DNA of 64,000 nt from Lacibacter sp. H407. Its GTDB lineage: Bacteria > Bacteroidota > Bacteroidia > Chitinophagales > Chitinophagaceae. The notes beneath the pieces are model-generated. The model saw nothing but the letters and a program-made list of their open reading frames with translations. It ran no database searches and was not told where the DNA came from. The DNA lies in contig NZ_JBBKTU010000001.1 of NCBI RefSeq assembly GCF_037892605.1, forward strand, positions 744,001 to 808,000. Direction: 5' to 3'. Numbering within the stretch: position 1 is the first letter of the stretch; each line of letters starts with the position of its first letter. Shown piece by piece: positions 33,255 through 42,456 of this stretch. A program made the position numbers and the translations under genes.

Positions 33255-34022
33255 CTATCCATTCGCTCTCTTCTTCCGCAAAAACTCACTCACCTTCACA
33301 AAATACCTCGAATACAAACGAATATAACTTGATGGCATTTGATGCTCTTTCAATATTTGTTTCAGTTCTTTATTGATCTTGATCGTACTGCTGATTCCAT
33401 TGGTACTCTTGCCGCCCATATTCATCCGCACCAACATCTGGGGAATATAAACCGTAAATAATTTGTGCTTCCGTAAAAAACGTAAGAGCAGATCAAAGTC
33501 GGCTGCAATTTCCAGATCAGTCCGGTAGTATCCAAATTGTTCAAAAAAACGGCGATAACAAAAGAACGTTGGATGCGCCGGCATAAAACCAAACTTGAAT
33601 AAATTAGTTTTGAAAATAGCGGATGAATAATAACGGATGATCTTATGTGAATGATCCGCATGTACAAAACCAACATCACCATACACCGCATCCACCACCG
33701 GGTTCTCTTGAAATTTTTCAACAATGATTTGGATCACCTGCTCATTGGTAAATTCATCATCTGCATGAAGGATACCAACGATATCACCTGTCGCCAATTG
33801 AATCCCTTTGTTCAACGCATCATACATACCGCTGTCTTTTTCCGATACAATGGTTGCAATGCGGTCGCTGTACTGCTGCACCACTTCCATGGTCGCATCG
33901 GTGGATGCACCATCGATGATGATGTATTCGATCTGCTGATACGATTGATTGAGTACAGACCTTATAGCCCGTTCAATGGTAGCAGCCCGATTGTACACAA
34001 CAGTAATAATGGAAACTTTCAT
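33255..34022 (-). CDS. Glycosyltransferase family 2 protein
   Basis: The 255-residue GT-A enzyme begins KVSIITVVYNRAATIERAI and has a DGASTDATMEVV acidic pair, the DSGMYDALNKGI motif and the metal-binding DXD-like HADDE (about residues 93-97). A later EIAADFDLLLRF segment is typical of WcaA-type enzymes. ATG at 34022 is chosen because it gives the family start MKVSIITVVYN. It starts 4 bases after the carbamoyltransferase stop. Confidence 0.9.
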   Translation of the reverse strand: MKVSIITVVYNRAATIERAIRSVLNQSYQQIEYIIIDGASTDATMEVVQQYSDRIATIVSEKDSGMYDALNKGIQLATGDIVGILHADDEFTNEQVIQIIVEKFQENPVVDAVYGDVGFVHADHSHKIIRYYSSAIFKTNLFKFGFMPAHPTFFCYRRFFEQFGYYRTDLEIAADFDLLLRFLRKHKLFTVYIPQMLVRMNMGGKSTNGISSTIKINKELKQILKEHQMPSSYIRLYSRYFVKVSEFLRKKRANG

Positions 34023-34026
34023 CAGA

Positions 34027-35754
34027 TTATCGCTCCACAATAATATTTTCCATCACTAACATGTCCATCTGTGTACGCAGGAAACAATCCAATGCTTCTG
34101 CCGGTGAATTCACAATCGGTTCATTTTCATTGAACGATGTATTTAGTAAAATTGGCACACCTGTTTTTTCACGAAACGCATCGATCAATGCATAGTATCG
34201 TGGTGAAACAGATTTGTCAACTGATTGCAAACGACCTGTTCCATCCACATGCGTAACAGCAGGTATCAATGATTTTTTTTCTTCTTTGATCGGGAATACT
34301 TTCTCCATAAACGGCACTACATCGCTCACCGTAAAATATTCTTCTACATATTCTTTAAGGATGGAAGGTGCAAAAGGACGAAAACTTTCTCTTCGTTTAA
34401 TTTTTGCATTCAACAGATCTTTTGCATCGTTGCGTCGTGGATCTGCAAGTATAGATCGTCCACCCAATGCTCTCGGACCAAACTCACTTCTGCCACTGAA
34501 CCATCCAACTACACCTGCATTCACCAAACGATTCGCCACATATTCATACAGTTCAGTATCAGACAATTTTTTATAACTGATATTTCTTGATTGCAGATAC
34601 GTTTCAATTTCATCATTGCTGAAATGGCTCCCGGTATAAGCACTCCAGATAGCAGGTTGACGTGGTTGCTTCAATGTTTGATTGTGAACATACAACGCAG
34701 CACCCATCGAAATACCTGCATCATGTCCCGCACTGGGGATATAAACATTTGTAAACGGAGTGTTGCGTGTGATCTTTCCATTGGCAACAGAATTCTGCGC
34801 AACACCACCCGCAATACAAACATTCTTTAACCCTGTTCGTTTTTGCAAAGCCGTTAAAATATGAAAGATCAATTCTTCTGTAAACCGTTGTACCGATGCC
34901 GCCATATCTTTATGAAACTGCGTCAACTCTTCACTCTTCTGTCTCGCCTTGCCCAACTTCGTTTCAAAATAATCAGTAAACAACGTGGCTACAACCGGAA
35001 TATGATCATCACCATACGTGATAATTCCTTTTGTGGGGTTTCTGAAGTATGGAAGATTCAATTTGAATAATCCATCAGGAGTAAATTGTATAAGATCTCT
35101 TAGCTGATCTACATACTTTGCTTCACCATATGGTGCAAGCCCCATCACTTTGTACTCATCACCATAATGAGGAAAGCCCAACCACTGCGTCATGGCTGTA
35201 TAAAAAATACCAACCGAATGAGGAAAGTCAACCGAATCGATCACTTCGATGTGATTGCCACGACCAATACCGATCATAGTGGTGGTGAAATCACCGGAAC
35301 CATCAATCGATAACAACGCCGCTTCTTCAAAGGGTGACGCAAAAAATGCAGAAGCTAAATGACTGCGGTGATGTTCTACGTTATGAATTTTCTTTTTCAG
35401 TTCAGCTTTATCAATAGCTTCGATCTGTACAAACTCATCTTCAAGGGTTGATACTTTTTTTGCATTGCTGAGTCGGTTCTTTACAGCAGCTACACTGCCG
35501 CCCGGGTTCTGTAACAGAAACAATAATTTCTTTCCCAACTTGGCCCAGGGATCACGGCCAATGGCAATATGATCCACTTCTTTCAAACTCACACCAGCTT
35601 CTTTCAAGCAAAATGCAACCGACATACTCGGGAAACCTGCCCAATGTTTTACACGACGAAAGCGTTCTTCTTCAATCGCAGCGATCATCACCCCATCCAC
35701 AAAAATGGCAGCGCTGCTATCGGCATGGTAAGCATTAATTCCTAAAACGATCAT
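34027..35754 (-). CDS. Carbamoyltransferase (NodU/CmcH family)
   Basis: The 575-residue enzyme transfers the carbamoyl group from carbamoyl phosphate (via a carbamoyl adenylate) onto a sugar hydroxyl. N-terminal ASKHA-like fold marks are GINAYHADSSAA, EEERFRRVKHWAGFP and VEHHRSHLASAFFASPF; the C-terminal YrdC-like part includes GGRSILADPR and NTSFNENEPIV. It probably adds a carbamate to the repeat unit or a precursor. It lies between two glycosyltransferases and has a TAnnTTTG element upstream. Confidence 0.92.
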   Translation of the reverse strand: MIVLGINAYHADSSAAIFVDGVMIAAIEEERFRRVKHWAGFPSMSVAFCLKEAGVSLKEVDHIAIGRDPWAKLGKKLLFLLQNPGGSVAAVKNRLSNAKKVSTLEDEFVQIEAIDKAELKKKIHNVEHHRSHLASAFFASPFEEAALLSIDGSGDFTTTMIGIGRGNHIEVIDSVDFPHSVGIFYTAMTQWLGFPHYGDEYKVMGLAPYGEAKYVDQLRDLIQFTPDGLFKLNLPYFRNPTKGIITYGDDHIPVVATLFTDYFETKLGKARQKSEELTQFHKDMAASVQRFTEELIFHILTALQKRTGLKNVCIAGGVAQNSVANGKITRNTPFTNVYIPSAGHDAGISMGAALYVHNQTLKQPRQPAIWSAYTGSHFSNDEIETYLQSRNISYKKLSDTELYEYVANRLVNAGVVGWFSGRSEFGPRALGGRSILADPRRNDAKDLLNAKIKRRESFRPFAPSILKEYVEEYFTVSDVVPFMEKVFPIKEEKKSLIPAVTHVDGTGRLQSVDKSVSPRYYALIDAFREKTGVPILLNTSFNENEPIVNSPAEALDCFLRTQMDMLVMENIIVER

Positions 35755-35776
35755 TATAGTATTGTATTAAGGGCCG

Positions 35777-35784
35777 CAAAGATA
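35777..35784 (-). promoter_or_regulatory. TATCTTTG -7 element before carbamoyltransferase
   Basis: On the minus strand TATCTTTG (35784-35777) matches TAnnTTTG exactly and lies 22 bases upstream of the ATG at 35754. A clear -33 TTTG is not visible, so confidence is moderate. It would give an internal transcription start within the glycan locus. Confidence 0.4.
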
Positions 35785-35799
35785 ACCGTTCAGGTTCCT

Positions 35800-36954
35800 T
35801 CAGGCCGTAGTAAATAAAGTTTGATAATGCTGACGTATAGCGTCCACCTCAACAAAATCCCGTGCAAACAAAGCCGCCCCTTCACAATAAGAAGCAAACT
35901 GTTCATTGTTCATACCCGCAAACTGTTCAATTGCAACCGGTAATTGCTCTTCCAGCTTACTCACTTGCACTGTAAAACCGGCATTTGCTTTCTGCAGATC
36001 CTTAAACGGTGTGGTATCGGTTGTGATCACCGGTTTACCTGCACTCAATGCTTCCAGTAATGCATGACCAAAATTTTCACTTTTGCTCGGCATAATAAAG
36101 AGTTGGATCTGTTGCATCGCATTGATCAATTGGGTGGGCGGTAATTCGCCGTGATAATGAACCGTGATATGCGAAGGGAGTTGCCCGATGAGTTGCTCAC
36201 ACGCTTTCCAATAAAGAGCATCTTTCACCGGACCATAAATATGCCAGGAAATGTTTGATGAAACCTGCTTCAATGCGTTGAGTATAGCCAAATGATTTTT
36301 CATGGGGCTGATCAAGGCTACCGTGCCCATTATGAGTTTATTTTCTTTCTTGTAAGGTCCCTCAGTTACTGGAAGAAAATTCGGGAAGTTGCCTGCAACA
36401 GCCACTTGGATGTTATTGCCAAATTGTTGATATATGTATTGCTGCTCCTGCATATCCGTAGCATGCCACAGCAATTGTTTCTGCCATCCCATCATTTGAA
36501 ACAAGGATAGAAATAATTTTTTCTTCAGCGCCTTTTGCGACAAAGCCCCGGGATGAAGCATACCTCTTGCTGATAAGATCAGTTTGCAATCCTGTTGCTG
36601 CTTGCAATAATCAACAGCATATTGAACAGGTAGAATATTAAAGTAAAGTGAAAACAAGCCATTGATATAGATCACATCCGGCGCAACAGACTTGATCAGC
36701 TCGATTAATTGAGAACGCCTATTCCAACCATAGTCCATGTAATAAACCCTGGCCTTCCCTTCCCAATCATTCCATTCGTTGGTAACGATACCTGATAAAG
36801 CGGCTGTTTCATTCATCTCATGCGGTTTGCATACCACATAAAAATCATGGTCCTTGCACAATTCCCGCACCAGATTCACCAGCGATTGCACAGGCCCCCC
36901 TGCTTTCCAGGCCGGATAAAAATGATCGTAAAAAATGAGGATACGCTTGTTCAA
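35800..36954 (-). CDS. Glycosyltransferase family 4 protein
   Basis: The 384-residue GT-B enzyme begins KRILIFYDHFYPAWKAGGPVQSL, followed in its C-terminal domain by VALISPMKNHLAILNAL and the SKSENFGHALLEALSAGKPVIT nucleotide-sugar motif. The start codon is TTG at 36954-36952 (reads TTGAACAAGCG); no upstream ATG is in frame and the family start fits. It is separated from the Wzy-like gene by a 231-base repeat-rich gap, so it may begin a new transcription unit. Confidence 0.87.
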   Translation of the reverse strand: MNKRILIFYDHFYPAWKAGGPVQSLVNLVRELCKDHDFYVVCKPHEMNETAALSGIVTNEWNDWEGKARVYYMDYGWNRRSQLIELIKSVAPDVIYINGLFSLYFNILPVQYAVDYCKQQQDCKLILSARGMLHPGALSQKALKKKLFLSLFQMMGWQKQLLWHATDMQEQQYIYQQFGNNIQVAVAGNFPNFLPVTEGPYKKENKLIMGTVALISPMKNHLAILNALKQVSSNISWHIYGPVKDALYWKACEQLIGQLPSHITVHYHGELPPTQLINAMQQIQLFIMPSKSENFGHALLEALSAGKPVITTDTTPFKDLQKANAGFTVQVSKLEEQLPVAIEQFAGMNNEQFASYCEGAALFARDFVEVDAIRQHYQTLFTTA

Positions 36955-37185
36955 AATAACAGTCTCTTCAGCCTTAAACTTAACCTTACTCTCAACCTAT
37001 CAACTTATTAACCTATCAACTTTTCAACTTACTACTTCTTCCCTAATTCCCAATTCCACCCCTTGCCCACTCGCTTTCCCCATGAACCATGATCTATGAA
37101 CCATAACGACTGCCCTTCCCTTTCAACTTACTAACTTCTTAACCTCTCAACTCCTTTTAACCTTAAACCCTTAACCCTTAACTTC
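36955..37185. repeat. Low-complexity intergenic repeat block
   Basis: This 231-base gap has no gene. It contains AACCTATCAACTT twice (36994-37006 and 37010-37022, period 16), ATGAACCAT twice (37082-37090 and 37096-37104), and a CCTTAAA/CCTTAAC 7-base run three times near 37161-37181. Several TCAACTT copies occur throughout. The minus strand is purine-rich. Two shorter blocks of similar composition lie at 33190-33245 and 39720-39795. Confidence 0.6.
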
Positions 37186-38565
37186 CTACAACTTCAACCG
37201 CAAAAACCGATCTGCGGCCCAATAACAAAAAGCCACAAAAAACATATTCTTGATTAAAGAGTTCAAACACATCAAAATATCTGTTTCAATTTGTACCGAA
37301 TTCAGAAAAAGTATAGGAAACCATAAAATCAGCGTCGGCTTTTTCTTTACATAACCCATTAACAACACAATCAGGAACGCAAAGAATAACCCGTAAAGCA
37401 GCATGAAAAAGATCCCACCCTCAACACCATAATTACCGTAAGCCTCACCCATAGGACTGATATTCATACTATACCCTTCAATCTTAAAGCCAGTAAACCG
37501 CAACATATTTTGATGCCCGCCCGACTCTGGTTTATCCGGCCATAAAACCCGCGGCACAAAGGTTGCTGCCAACGACTTAAAGATAGTTTCTCCCTCGGCA
37601 AAAGGCTCCCGCTTAGGCACATGATCCAATACCTTACCCACAATCATCCCTTGGTTAAAACGGTTCACAGTGGGGAACATTAGATCAATATCAAAAAATC
37701 GTCCCGGCTCCGCTAGACGCTCAAGAATCAATGTAAAAAAGGCGCCGGTATTGGTCTGATCACCCTTTCCTTGGCCACGCCAGGCGATTGCACGATAATC
37801 GGCCTTTACACTTTGCAAAAGAAGAATAAAGAAAAAACCGGTAATGGCTAACCCGAATTTCAGCGGACTACTAACTTTTCGGCCCAGCATCACCAATAAA
37901 AACACAAGCAACATGATATATACTAGTTCGCCAAACATACCCAATCCGATTGCCTGACCAACAATGACCACCGTGCCGCCGATCAAATACAAAAACCTTT
38001 GCTTATGGTCAGAAAAGAACGTGTAGAGAACTCCAACATACAAAAGCAAACTAAACAGGTACGCAATATATTGTAGTTGACCACTGATAAAACTTTTCAT
38101 AATGGTGGTCACAAACCCGATCAGAATTAACAACACACCTAAATTTCCCTTACCCTCAAGGTGTTTTCGCACAGTTACTACGGCATGCAAAAATTTTTGT
38201 TGATACGACGGTTGAAGTAAAGGCGGCAGCTTCATTCCAATGGCCATTGCAACCACCGCCGGAAACATAAAACTATAATAAGTTTCGGCCGATACACCCA
38301 TATCATATTTTAGCGCAATTACCAACGCATCATCATTATACACATGAAATACCACGATGGGCATCAGCAGACATTGAAATAATGCCAGCAGAATGGGAAT
38401 ATCCAGAATATTATAGTTCTTACCAATGGAATCAATAAAATCGAGTAGAAAATAAACAAAAATCCCGATTGACAGAATCTCCTCGATCATCATACCTTCT
38501 ACCAATGTGAATAACACAGCAGTAATAAAGGCAAGCAATCCAAATAAGATCTTATTGTAGTTCAT
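37186..38565 (-). CDS. wzy: O-antigen/EPS polymerase, Wzy-like
   Basis: The 459-residue membrane protein has about ten to twelve transmembrane helices and a large loop with charged residues (QSVKADYRAIAWRGQGKGD) before FVPRVLWPDKPESGG. The PRVLWPDKP pattern and the late SPMGEAYGNYG loop are shared with oligosaccharide-repeat-unit polymerases. It would link repeat units in the periplasm. It overlaps the next glycosyltransferase gene by 4 bp. The Wzx flippase normally paired with it is not in the window. Confidence 0.8.
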   Translation of the reverse strand: MNYNKILFGLLAFITAVLFTLVEGMMIEEILSIGIFVYFLLDFIDSIGKNYNILDIPILLALFQCLLMPIVVFHVYNDDALVIALKYDMGVSAETYYSFMFPAVVAMAIGMKLPPLLQPSYQQKFLHAVVTVRKHLEGKGNLGVLLILIGFVTTIMKSFISGQLQYIAYLFSLLLYVGVLYTFFSDHKQRFLYLIGGTVVIVGQAIGLGMFGELVYIMLLVFLLVMLGRKVSSPLKFGLAITGFFFILLLQSVKADYRAIAWRGQGKGDQTNTGAFFTLILERLAEPGRFFDIDLMFPTVNRFNQGMIVGKVLDHVPKREPFAEGETIFKSLAATFVPRVLWPDKPESGGHQNMLRFTGFKIEGYSMNISPMGEAYGNYGVEGGIFFMLLYGLFFAFLIVLLMGYVKKKPTLILWFPILFLNSVQIETDILMCLNSLIKNMFFVAFCYWAADRFLRLKL

Positions 38566-39719
38566 ATCAATTCTTCAGTAACAGCTGCAATTCGTTCAAA
38601 GGAAAATGACTTAATCATAGATTGGCTCAAATTACCCATCTCCACCAAAGCTTCCCGGTGTTCTGCAAAGAAAAGCATTGTATTGTATAAGGCATGCAAA
38701 TCACCTGCACGAAAAGCTTTGCCATTCCCGCTTATCAATTCTCCTGCACAACCACACCGGTCACTTACAATAACAGGCCGTCCACTGGCCATCGCTTCAT
38801 TTACACATAAGCCCCATGTTTCTCCCGGCCCTTTAGAGGGCAACACAAAAACATCTCCCAATCGGTAAATCACCGGCATTTGTTGCTGATTCTGAAAACC
38901 CAGAAACACAATACGGGAATCATCGGCTGCTTTCTGTTTCAACTCCTGTTCAAGAACACCATTACCTACCATAATCAAGCGAACCTGATGTTGTGACAAT
39001 CTCAAAAAAGCATCGATCAGCAAACCAGGGTCTTTCTTTGGTTCGAGCTTACCGGCAAAAAGAAAAACCAACTCGTCTTGAGCTATACCTAATTCATTCC
39101 GCAAAGCCTTTGCATTGGAAGTATATACTCCATCAGCATCAAAGAACCGGTCATTGTCAACCGCATGGCCCGCATACACAAGTTGAGTATCATCCACTCC
39201 ATGCACTTTATAGTAAGCCTTATTGGCCTCTCCTGTATACATGGCTATATCAATATGACGGTAAACCCATCGCAGAAACAGGCGGCGTAGTATTTTTTTT
39301 GGCGAGACCCCTTGCTTCTCATCCAATAAATTGGAATCGCCTCGAAAAAGGATCTTCTTTTTTCCATTATAGCGCCGCAATACCTGCAGATGACTGTGAA
39401 AACTCCAGCCAAAAACCAACAACGCATCAGGATTGTATCGATCGATACGTTGAAATATATCTGCATTTTTAATTCCTTTAAATTCACCTGCACTGGGTTG
39501 TTTCGAAATATTTTCAACGAATTCCTTATCATATCCATCAAGCAACGGAATATCCCATTTAAACTCCTTCTTAAAGTCAGGATCATATACAAACCCGTGC
39601 TCTGTTTGTCCCCAAGTATAAAATACTTTTAAATCAATGTTCTTACGTTCCGCCAACAATCGGAACAATGGCGCATTGTATTGAATTGGATGAGATGTAA
39701 CAATCGCTAATTTTTTCAT
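38562..39719 (-). CDS. Glycosyltransferase family 4 (paralogue A)
   Basis: The 385-residue GT-B enzyme begins KKLAIVTSHPIQYNAPLFRLL and shares KVFYTWGQ, WDIPLLDGYD, LFRGDSNLL and FAGKLEPKKDPGLLIDAF with the next gene, a clear paralogue. The C-terminal SKGPGETWGLCVNEAMASGRPVIVSD segment holds the donor-binding motif. It is coupled to the Wzy-like gene by a 4-bp overlap. Acceptor and linkage are unknown. Confidence 0.87.
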   Translation of the reverse strand: MKKLAIVTSHPIQYNAPLFRLLAERKNIDLKVFYTWGQTEHGFVYDPDFKKEFKWDIPLLDGYDKEFVENISKQPSAGEFKGIKNADIFQRIDRYNPDALLVFGWSFHSHLQVLRRYNGKKKILFRGDSNLLDEKQGVSPKKILRRLFLRWVYRHIDIAMYTGEANKAYYKVHGVDDTQLVYAGHAVDNDRFFDADGVYTSNAKALRNELGIAQDELVFLFAGKLEPKKDPGLLIDAFLRLSQHQVRLIMVGNGVLEQELKQKAADDSRIVFLGFQNQQQMPVIYRLGDVFVLPSKGPGETWGLCVNEAMASGRPVIVSDRCGCAGELISGNGKAFRAGDLHALYNTMLFFAEHREALVEMGNLSQSMIKSFSFERIAAVTEELI

Positions 39720-39795
39720 ACCTGTCGTACTTCCTGCATAATAAATCCTAATTTAACTCATCGGCCACCCTAATCAACTTTAAACCCCTTATTTA

Positions 39796-40950
39796 TCAAC
39801 TCAAAACTGCTTCTTCCACCACCTCGGCCACCCGCTCGAGCGAAAATTTCTGAATATAGGCAAATGCATTCTTCCCCATCTCTCTTGCAATGCCACGATC
39901 ATCAAACTTCTCCATCACCTGCAAAAGACTCAAACCATCACCACTTCGAAAAACAAACCCCGTTTCCCCATCTATTATCAATTCAGGCGCACAGCCACAA
40001 GCATCACTCACAATTGCAGGCCTTCCACAAGCCATTGCCTCATTCACCCCAAGCCCCCATGTTTCACTTTTGCTGGGTAATACAAAAATATCTCCCACGC
40101 GATACAGTGTAGGCATCTCACTTTGGTTACGAAAAGCTTGAAAAAGAATCCGGTCATCACTCGCAGCCGCTGCACGTAGTTGTTCTTCCTGTTCACCATT
40201 ACCAACAAGAAGTAATCGGTAATGCTCCCCTTTCAACTGCTGAAATGAAGTAAGTAAGAGTTGTAGTTGTTTCACTTCATAAAACTTGCCGGCATAAAGA
40301 AAAACAATACAGTTGTCCGGAATGGAAAGTTGTTCCCGTTCTACACGTGCATTCGTTTCCCGCTTGTCTGCATCCATAGAAAATCGCTCGTTATCGATCG
40401 AATGCGGAGCGTAAGCCAATTGCTCTTGTCGAATTCCATAGTGCAGATAATAGGCTTTGTTATGCTCTCCCACATACAGCGCTTTATCTACCCGCCCATA
40501 AACCAATCGAAACAATCGTTTCTTTACAAACACCTTAAAACCTCTGTTCTGCACATGTAACAAATGTGAATCACCACGAAACAATAGTTTAGGGTATCCT
40601 CCAAATGAACGGAGTATCCGCAGGTGACTGAACAGGCTCCAGCGGTAAACCAGGATCGCATCAAATTGCGCTTCTTTTAATTGTTTGATCAGCCCCGGAT
40701 TAATAACGCCAAAAAATCGGTTTGAATCCGGTTTGCCGGAAATGTTTTTTACAAACTCGTAATCGTAACCTTCCAGTAAGGGAATATCCCAACTCCGCTT
40801 CATTCCAAATTTTGCATCATACACTTGCTCTTTCGATTGTCCCCAGGTATAAAATACTTTTACAGCAATATGCTGCCGTTCATGCAAGAGGCGAAACAAT
40901 GGAGCATTGTATTGGATGGGATGGGTAGTGATGATGGCAAGGCGTTTCAA
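39796..40950 (-). CDS. Glycosyltransferase family 4 (paralogue B)
   Basis: This 384-residue enzyme is homologous along its length to the gene at 38562-39719, with the same HPIQYNAPLFRLL, KVFYTWGQ, WDIPLLEGYD and LFRGDSHLL stretches. It keeps the donor motif SKSETWGLGVNEAMACGRPAIVSDACG. The start is TTG (40950-40948) with no ATG near, 4 bases after the methyltransferase stop. The duplicate pair probably adds two related sugars. Confidence 0.87.
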   Translation of the reverse strand: MKRLAIITTHPIQYNAPLFRLLHERQHIAVKVFYTWGQSKEQVYDAKFGMKRSWDIPLLEGYDYEFVKNISGKPDSNRFFGVINPGLIKQLKEAQFDAILVYRWSLFSHLRILRSFGGYPKLLFRGDSHLLHVQNRGFKVFVKKRLFRLVYGRVDKALYVGEHNKAYYLHYGIRQEQLAYAPHSIDNERFSMDADKRETNARVEREQLSIPDNCIVFLYAGKFYEVKQLQLLLTSFQQLKGEHYRLLLVGNGEQEEQLRAAAASDDRILFQAFRNQSEMPTLYRVGDIFVLPSKSETWGLGVNEAMACGRPAIVSDACGCAPELIIDGETGFVFRSGDGLSLLQVMEKFDDRGIAREMGKNAFAYIQKFSLERVAEVVEEAVLS

Positions 40951-40954
40951 AAAA

Positions 40955-41587
40955 TTATTTAATTGCTTCTAAACCGAAACCATCGTTAAAACGATATTCA
41001 TCGTCAACGATATGAAAGTGTTTGTCTGCAGAGTCTTTGTAAACCGCTTCCCGAACAGACGAGAATCCTGCATTTTTCAATTCACGGGCAAGTGCATAAC
41101 GATCCCACATCCATAAATGATGAGAATGACCGAGGAGGCTTACGGCAAGTCCCTTTAATCCCACTTTACGCTCAACTTGTCCAAGTAAAACCGCATGCAT
41201 AAACTCAATAGATGCATCTTCATTTTGTTCCAAACGCATACGATTATACTTAGCAATAAATGCTTCAAGGTCGGGAAGAATACAACGAAAAACACCGCCG
41301 GGTTTTAAATAAGAATAGCTCATTGCAATAGCCCGTCTGCAATCATTTAATGAAAGGTGCTCCAATACATGTGAAGAATAAATTCCATCGCAGCTTTCCG
41401 TTTTAATCCCCGGCAACCCTTCCACAATGTTGCCAACTTTTACACCGGTTGGGAAAGTGACCATGTTCCGGGTAAGCAGCTTGCCAATTAAAGGAATGCG
41501 TTGAATACGCAACGTGGGCGATGCGTCAAAATTTAACCATCCATCGGGAGCATTTAAGCCGCAGCCGAATTGTACATATTGAGTCAT
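40955..41587 (-). CDS. Class I SAM-dependent methyltransferase
   Basis: The 210-residue enzyme has VQFGCGLNAPDGWLNFDASP (SAM motif I region, starting at residue 5), SSHVLEHL (motif II-like, HVLEHL) and LKPGGVFRCILPDL. It may methylate a sugar of the repeat unit, or link to the adjacent glycosyltransferase pair. It has a possible TATCTTTG promoter element at 41617-41610. Confidence 0.85.
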   Translation of the reverse strand: MTQYVQFGCGLNAPDGWLNFDASPTLRIQRIPLIGKLLTRNMVTFPTGVKVGNIVEGLPGIKTESCDGIYSSHVLEHLSLNDCRRAIAMSYSYLKPGGVFRCILPDLEAFIAKYNRMRLEQNEDASIEFMHAVLLGQVERKVGLKGLAVSLLGHSHHLWMWDRYALARELKNAGFSSVREAVYKDSADKHFHIVDDEYRFNDGFGLEAIK

Positions 41588-41609
41588 CGTATTTTGGGTT
41601 TACATTTTA

Positions 41610-41617
41610 CAAAGATA
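41610..41617 (-). promoter_or_regulatory. TATCTTTG -7 element before methyltransferase gene
   Basis: TATCTTTG (41617-41610 on the minus strand) fits TAnnTTTG exactly and is 22 bases from the ATG at 41587. It lies in the 44-base gap after the GT2 gene. A -33 TTTG is not clear. Confidence 0.4.
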
Positions 41618-41631
41618 GATTCTGGTAAAAG

Positions 41632-42453
41632 TTATCGCGGCGTAATATTAAACTCTTCCCGTAAACGCTTGGTAAGTGGCACAAACCTGACGATCCGTTT
41701 TACAATGGCCTTCAGTCTGAAACCGAATTCTTTTCTACCAATTTGGGAAATATTTGATTGATGAACAACGTACACAACCATTGCTTGCTTAACAGGATAA
41801 ATTTCTACATTCATTTCTATCTTCATTCTGTCTTTTATCCAGCCATGATCTGTAAAAAGATTAAAGTCCTCCCAAACAAGTGATTGAAAGTCGGGAATTG
41901 TAACCAGATCTGTATGGAGCACATGTGTTGAACCGTTCAGAAAACGCATATTTTTCGGAATCCGAATCAGGTAATTTGAAGGAGCTCGATAGAGATATCC
42001 TTTCTCCAGATACCAACCTTTTCTTGTGTGTTTCTGCAGGTCTGCTGTCAAATATTCAAAAAAACTGTTCGACAAACGATCATCTGCGTCAAGAGCCATG
42101 ATAAAGTCACAACCTGATTCCTTTGCTAATTTTGAAGCATAGCAAAGTTTACGGGCTTTGTCCCAACGACGTACAACCAGTTTCTTAGATTTGAATTTTC
42201 CCAATAGTAAATCTCTGTTTTCCATCTCTTCATATTCCTGATAGCCATACGGGAATAAATCATACCTTATACGGGAATCATCGATCTGAAAGTCGGGCGC
42301 ATCGGTATAAACAACAAAAATATGGACGCTTTCATAAGTTTGCCTTAACACTGAATAGATTGTTTCTCGCAGAAGAGAACTTTCCTTGACCCAATCAACG
42401 GATTCTGCCTTTGGACGAAACGGAATGATTACTGCAAATTTTGGCAACTGCAT
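41632..42453 (-). CDS. Glycosyltransferase family 2 protein
   Basis: The 273-residue GT-A enzyme opens with FAVIIPFRPKAESVDW, has the acidic D-A-D-D catalytic/metal stretch MALDADDRLSNSF, and a long basic C-terminus rich in Arg. It differs from the other GT2 genes here in having RETIYSVLRQTYESVHIFVV. It starts 3 bases after the GT56-like gene. The acceptor is unknown. Confidence 0.85.
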   Translation of the reverse strand: MQLPKFAVIIPFRPKAESVDWVKESSLLRETIYSVLRQTYESVHIFVVYTDAPDFQIDDSRIRYDLFPYGYQEYEEMENRDLLLGKFKSKKLVVRRWDKARKLCYASKLAKESGCDFIMALDADDRLSNSFFEYLTADLQKHTRKGWYLEKGYLYRAPSNYLIRIPKNMRFLNGSTHVLHTDLVTIPDFQSLVWEDFNLFTDHGWIKDRMKIEMNVEIYPVKQAMVVYVVHQSNISQIGRKEFGFRLKAIVKRIVRFVPLTKRLREEFNITPR

Positions 42454-42456
42454 CTC

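Noticed and set aside
36955-37185. Repeat block as a possible CRISPR array
   Set aside because: The repeats are short, unequal and lack spacers of constant length, and no cas genes are near.
39864-40141. Plus-strand frames of 82-83 codons
   Set aside because: Two frames open over the same GT4 gene region; they are antisense shadows of that gene.
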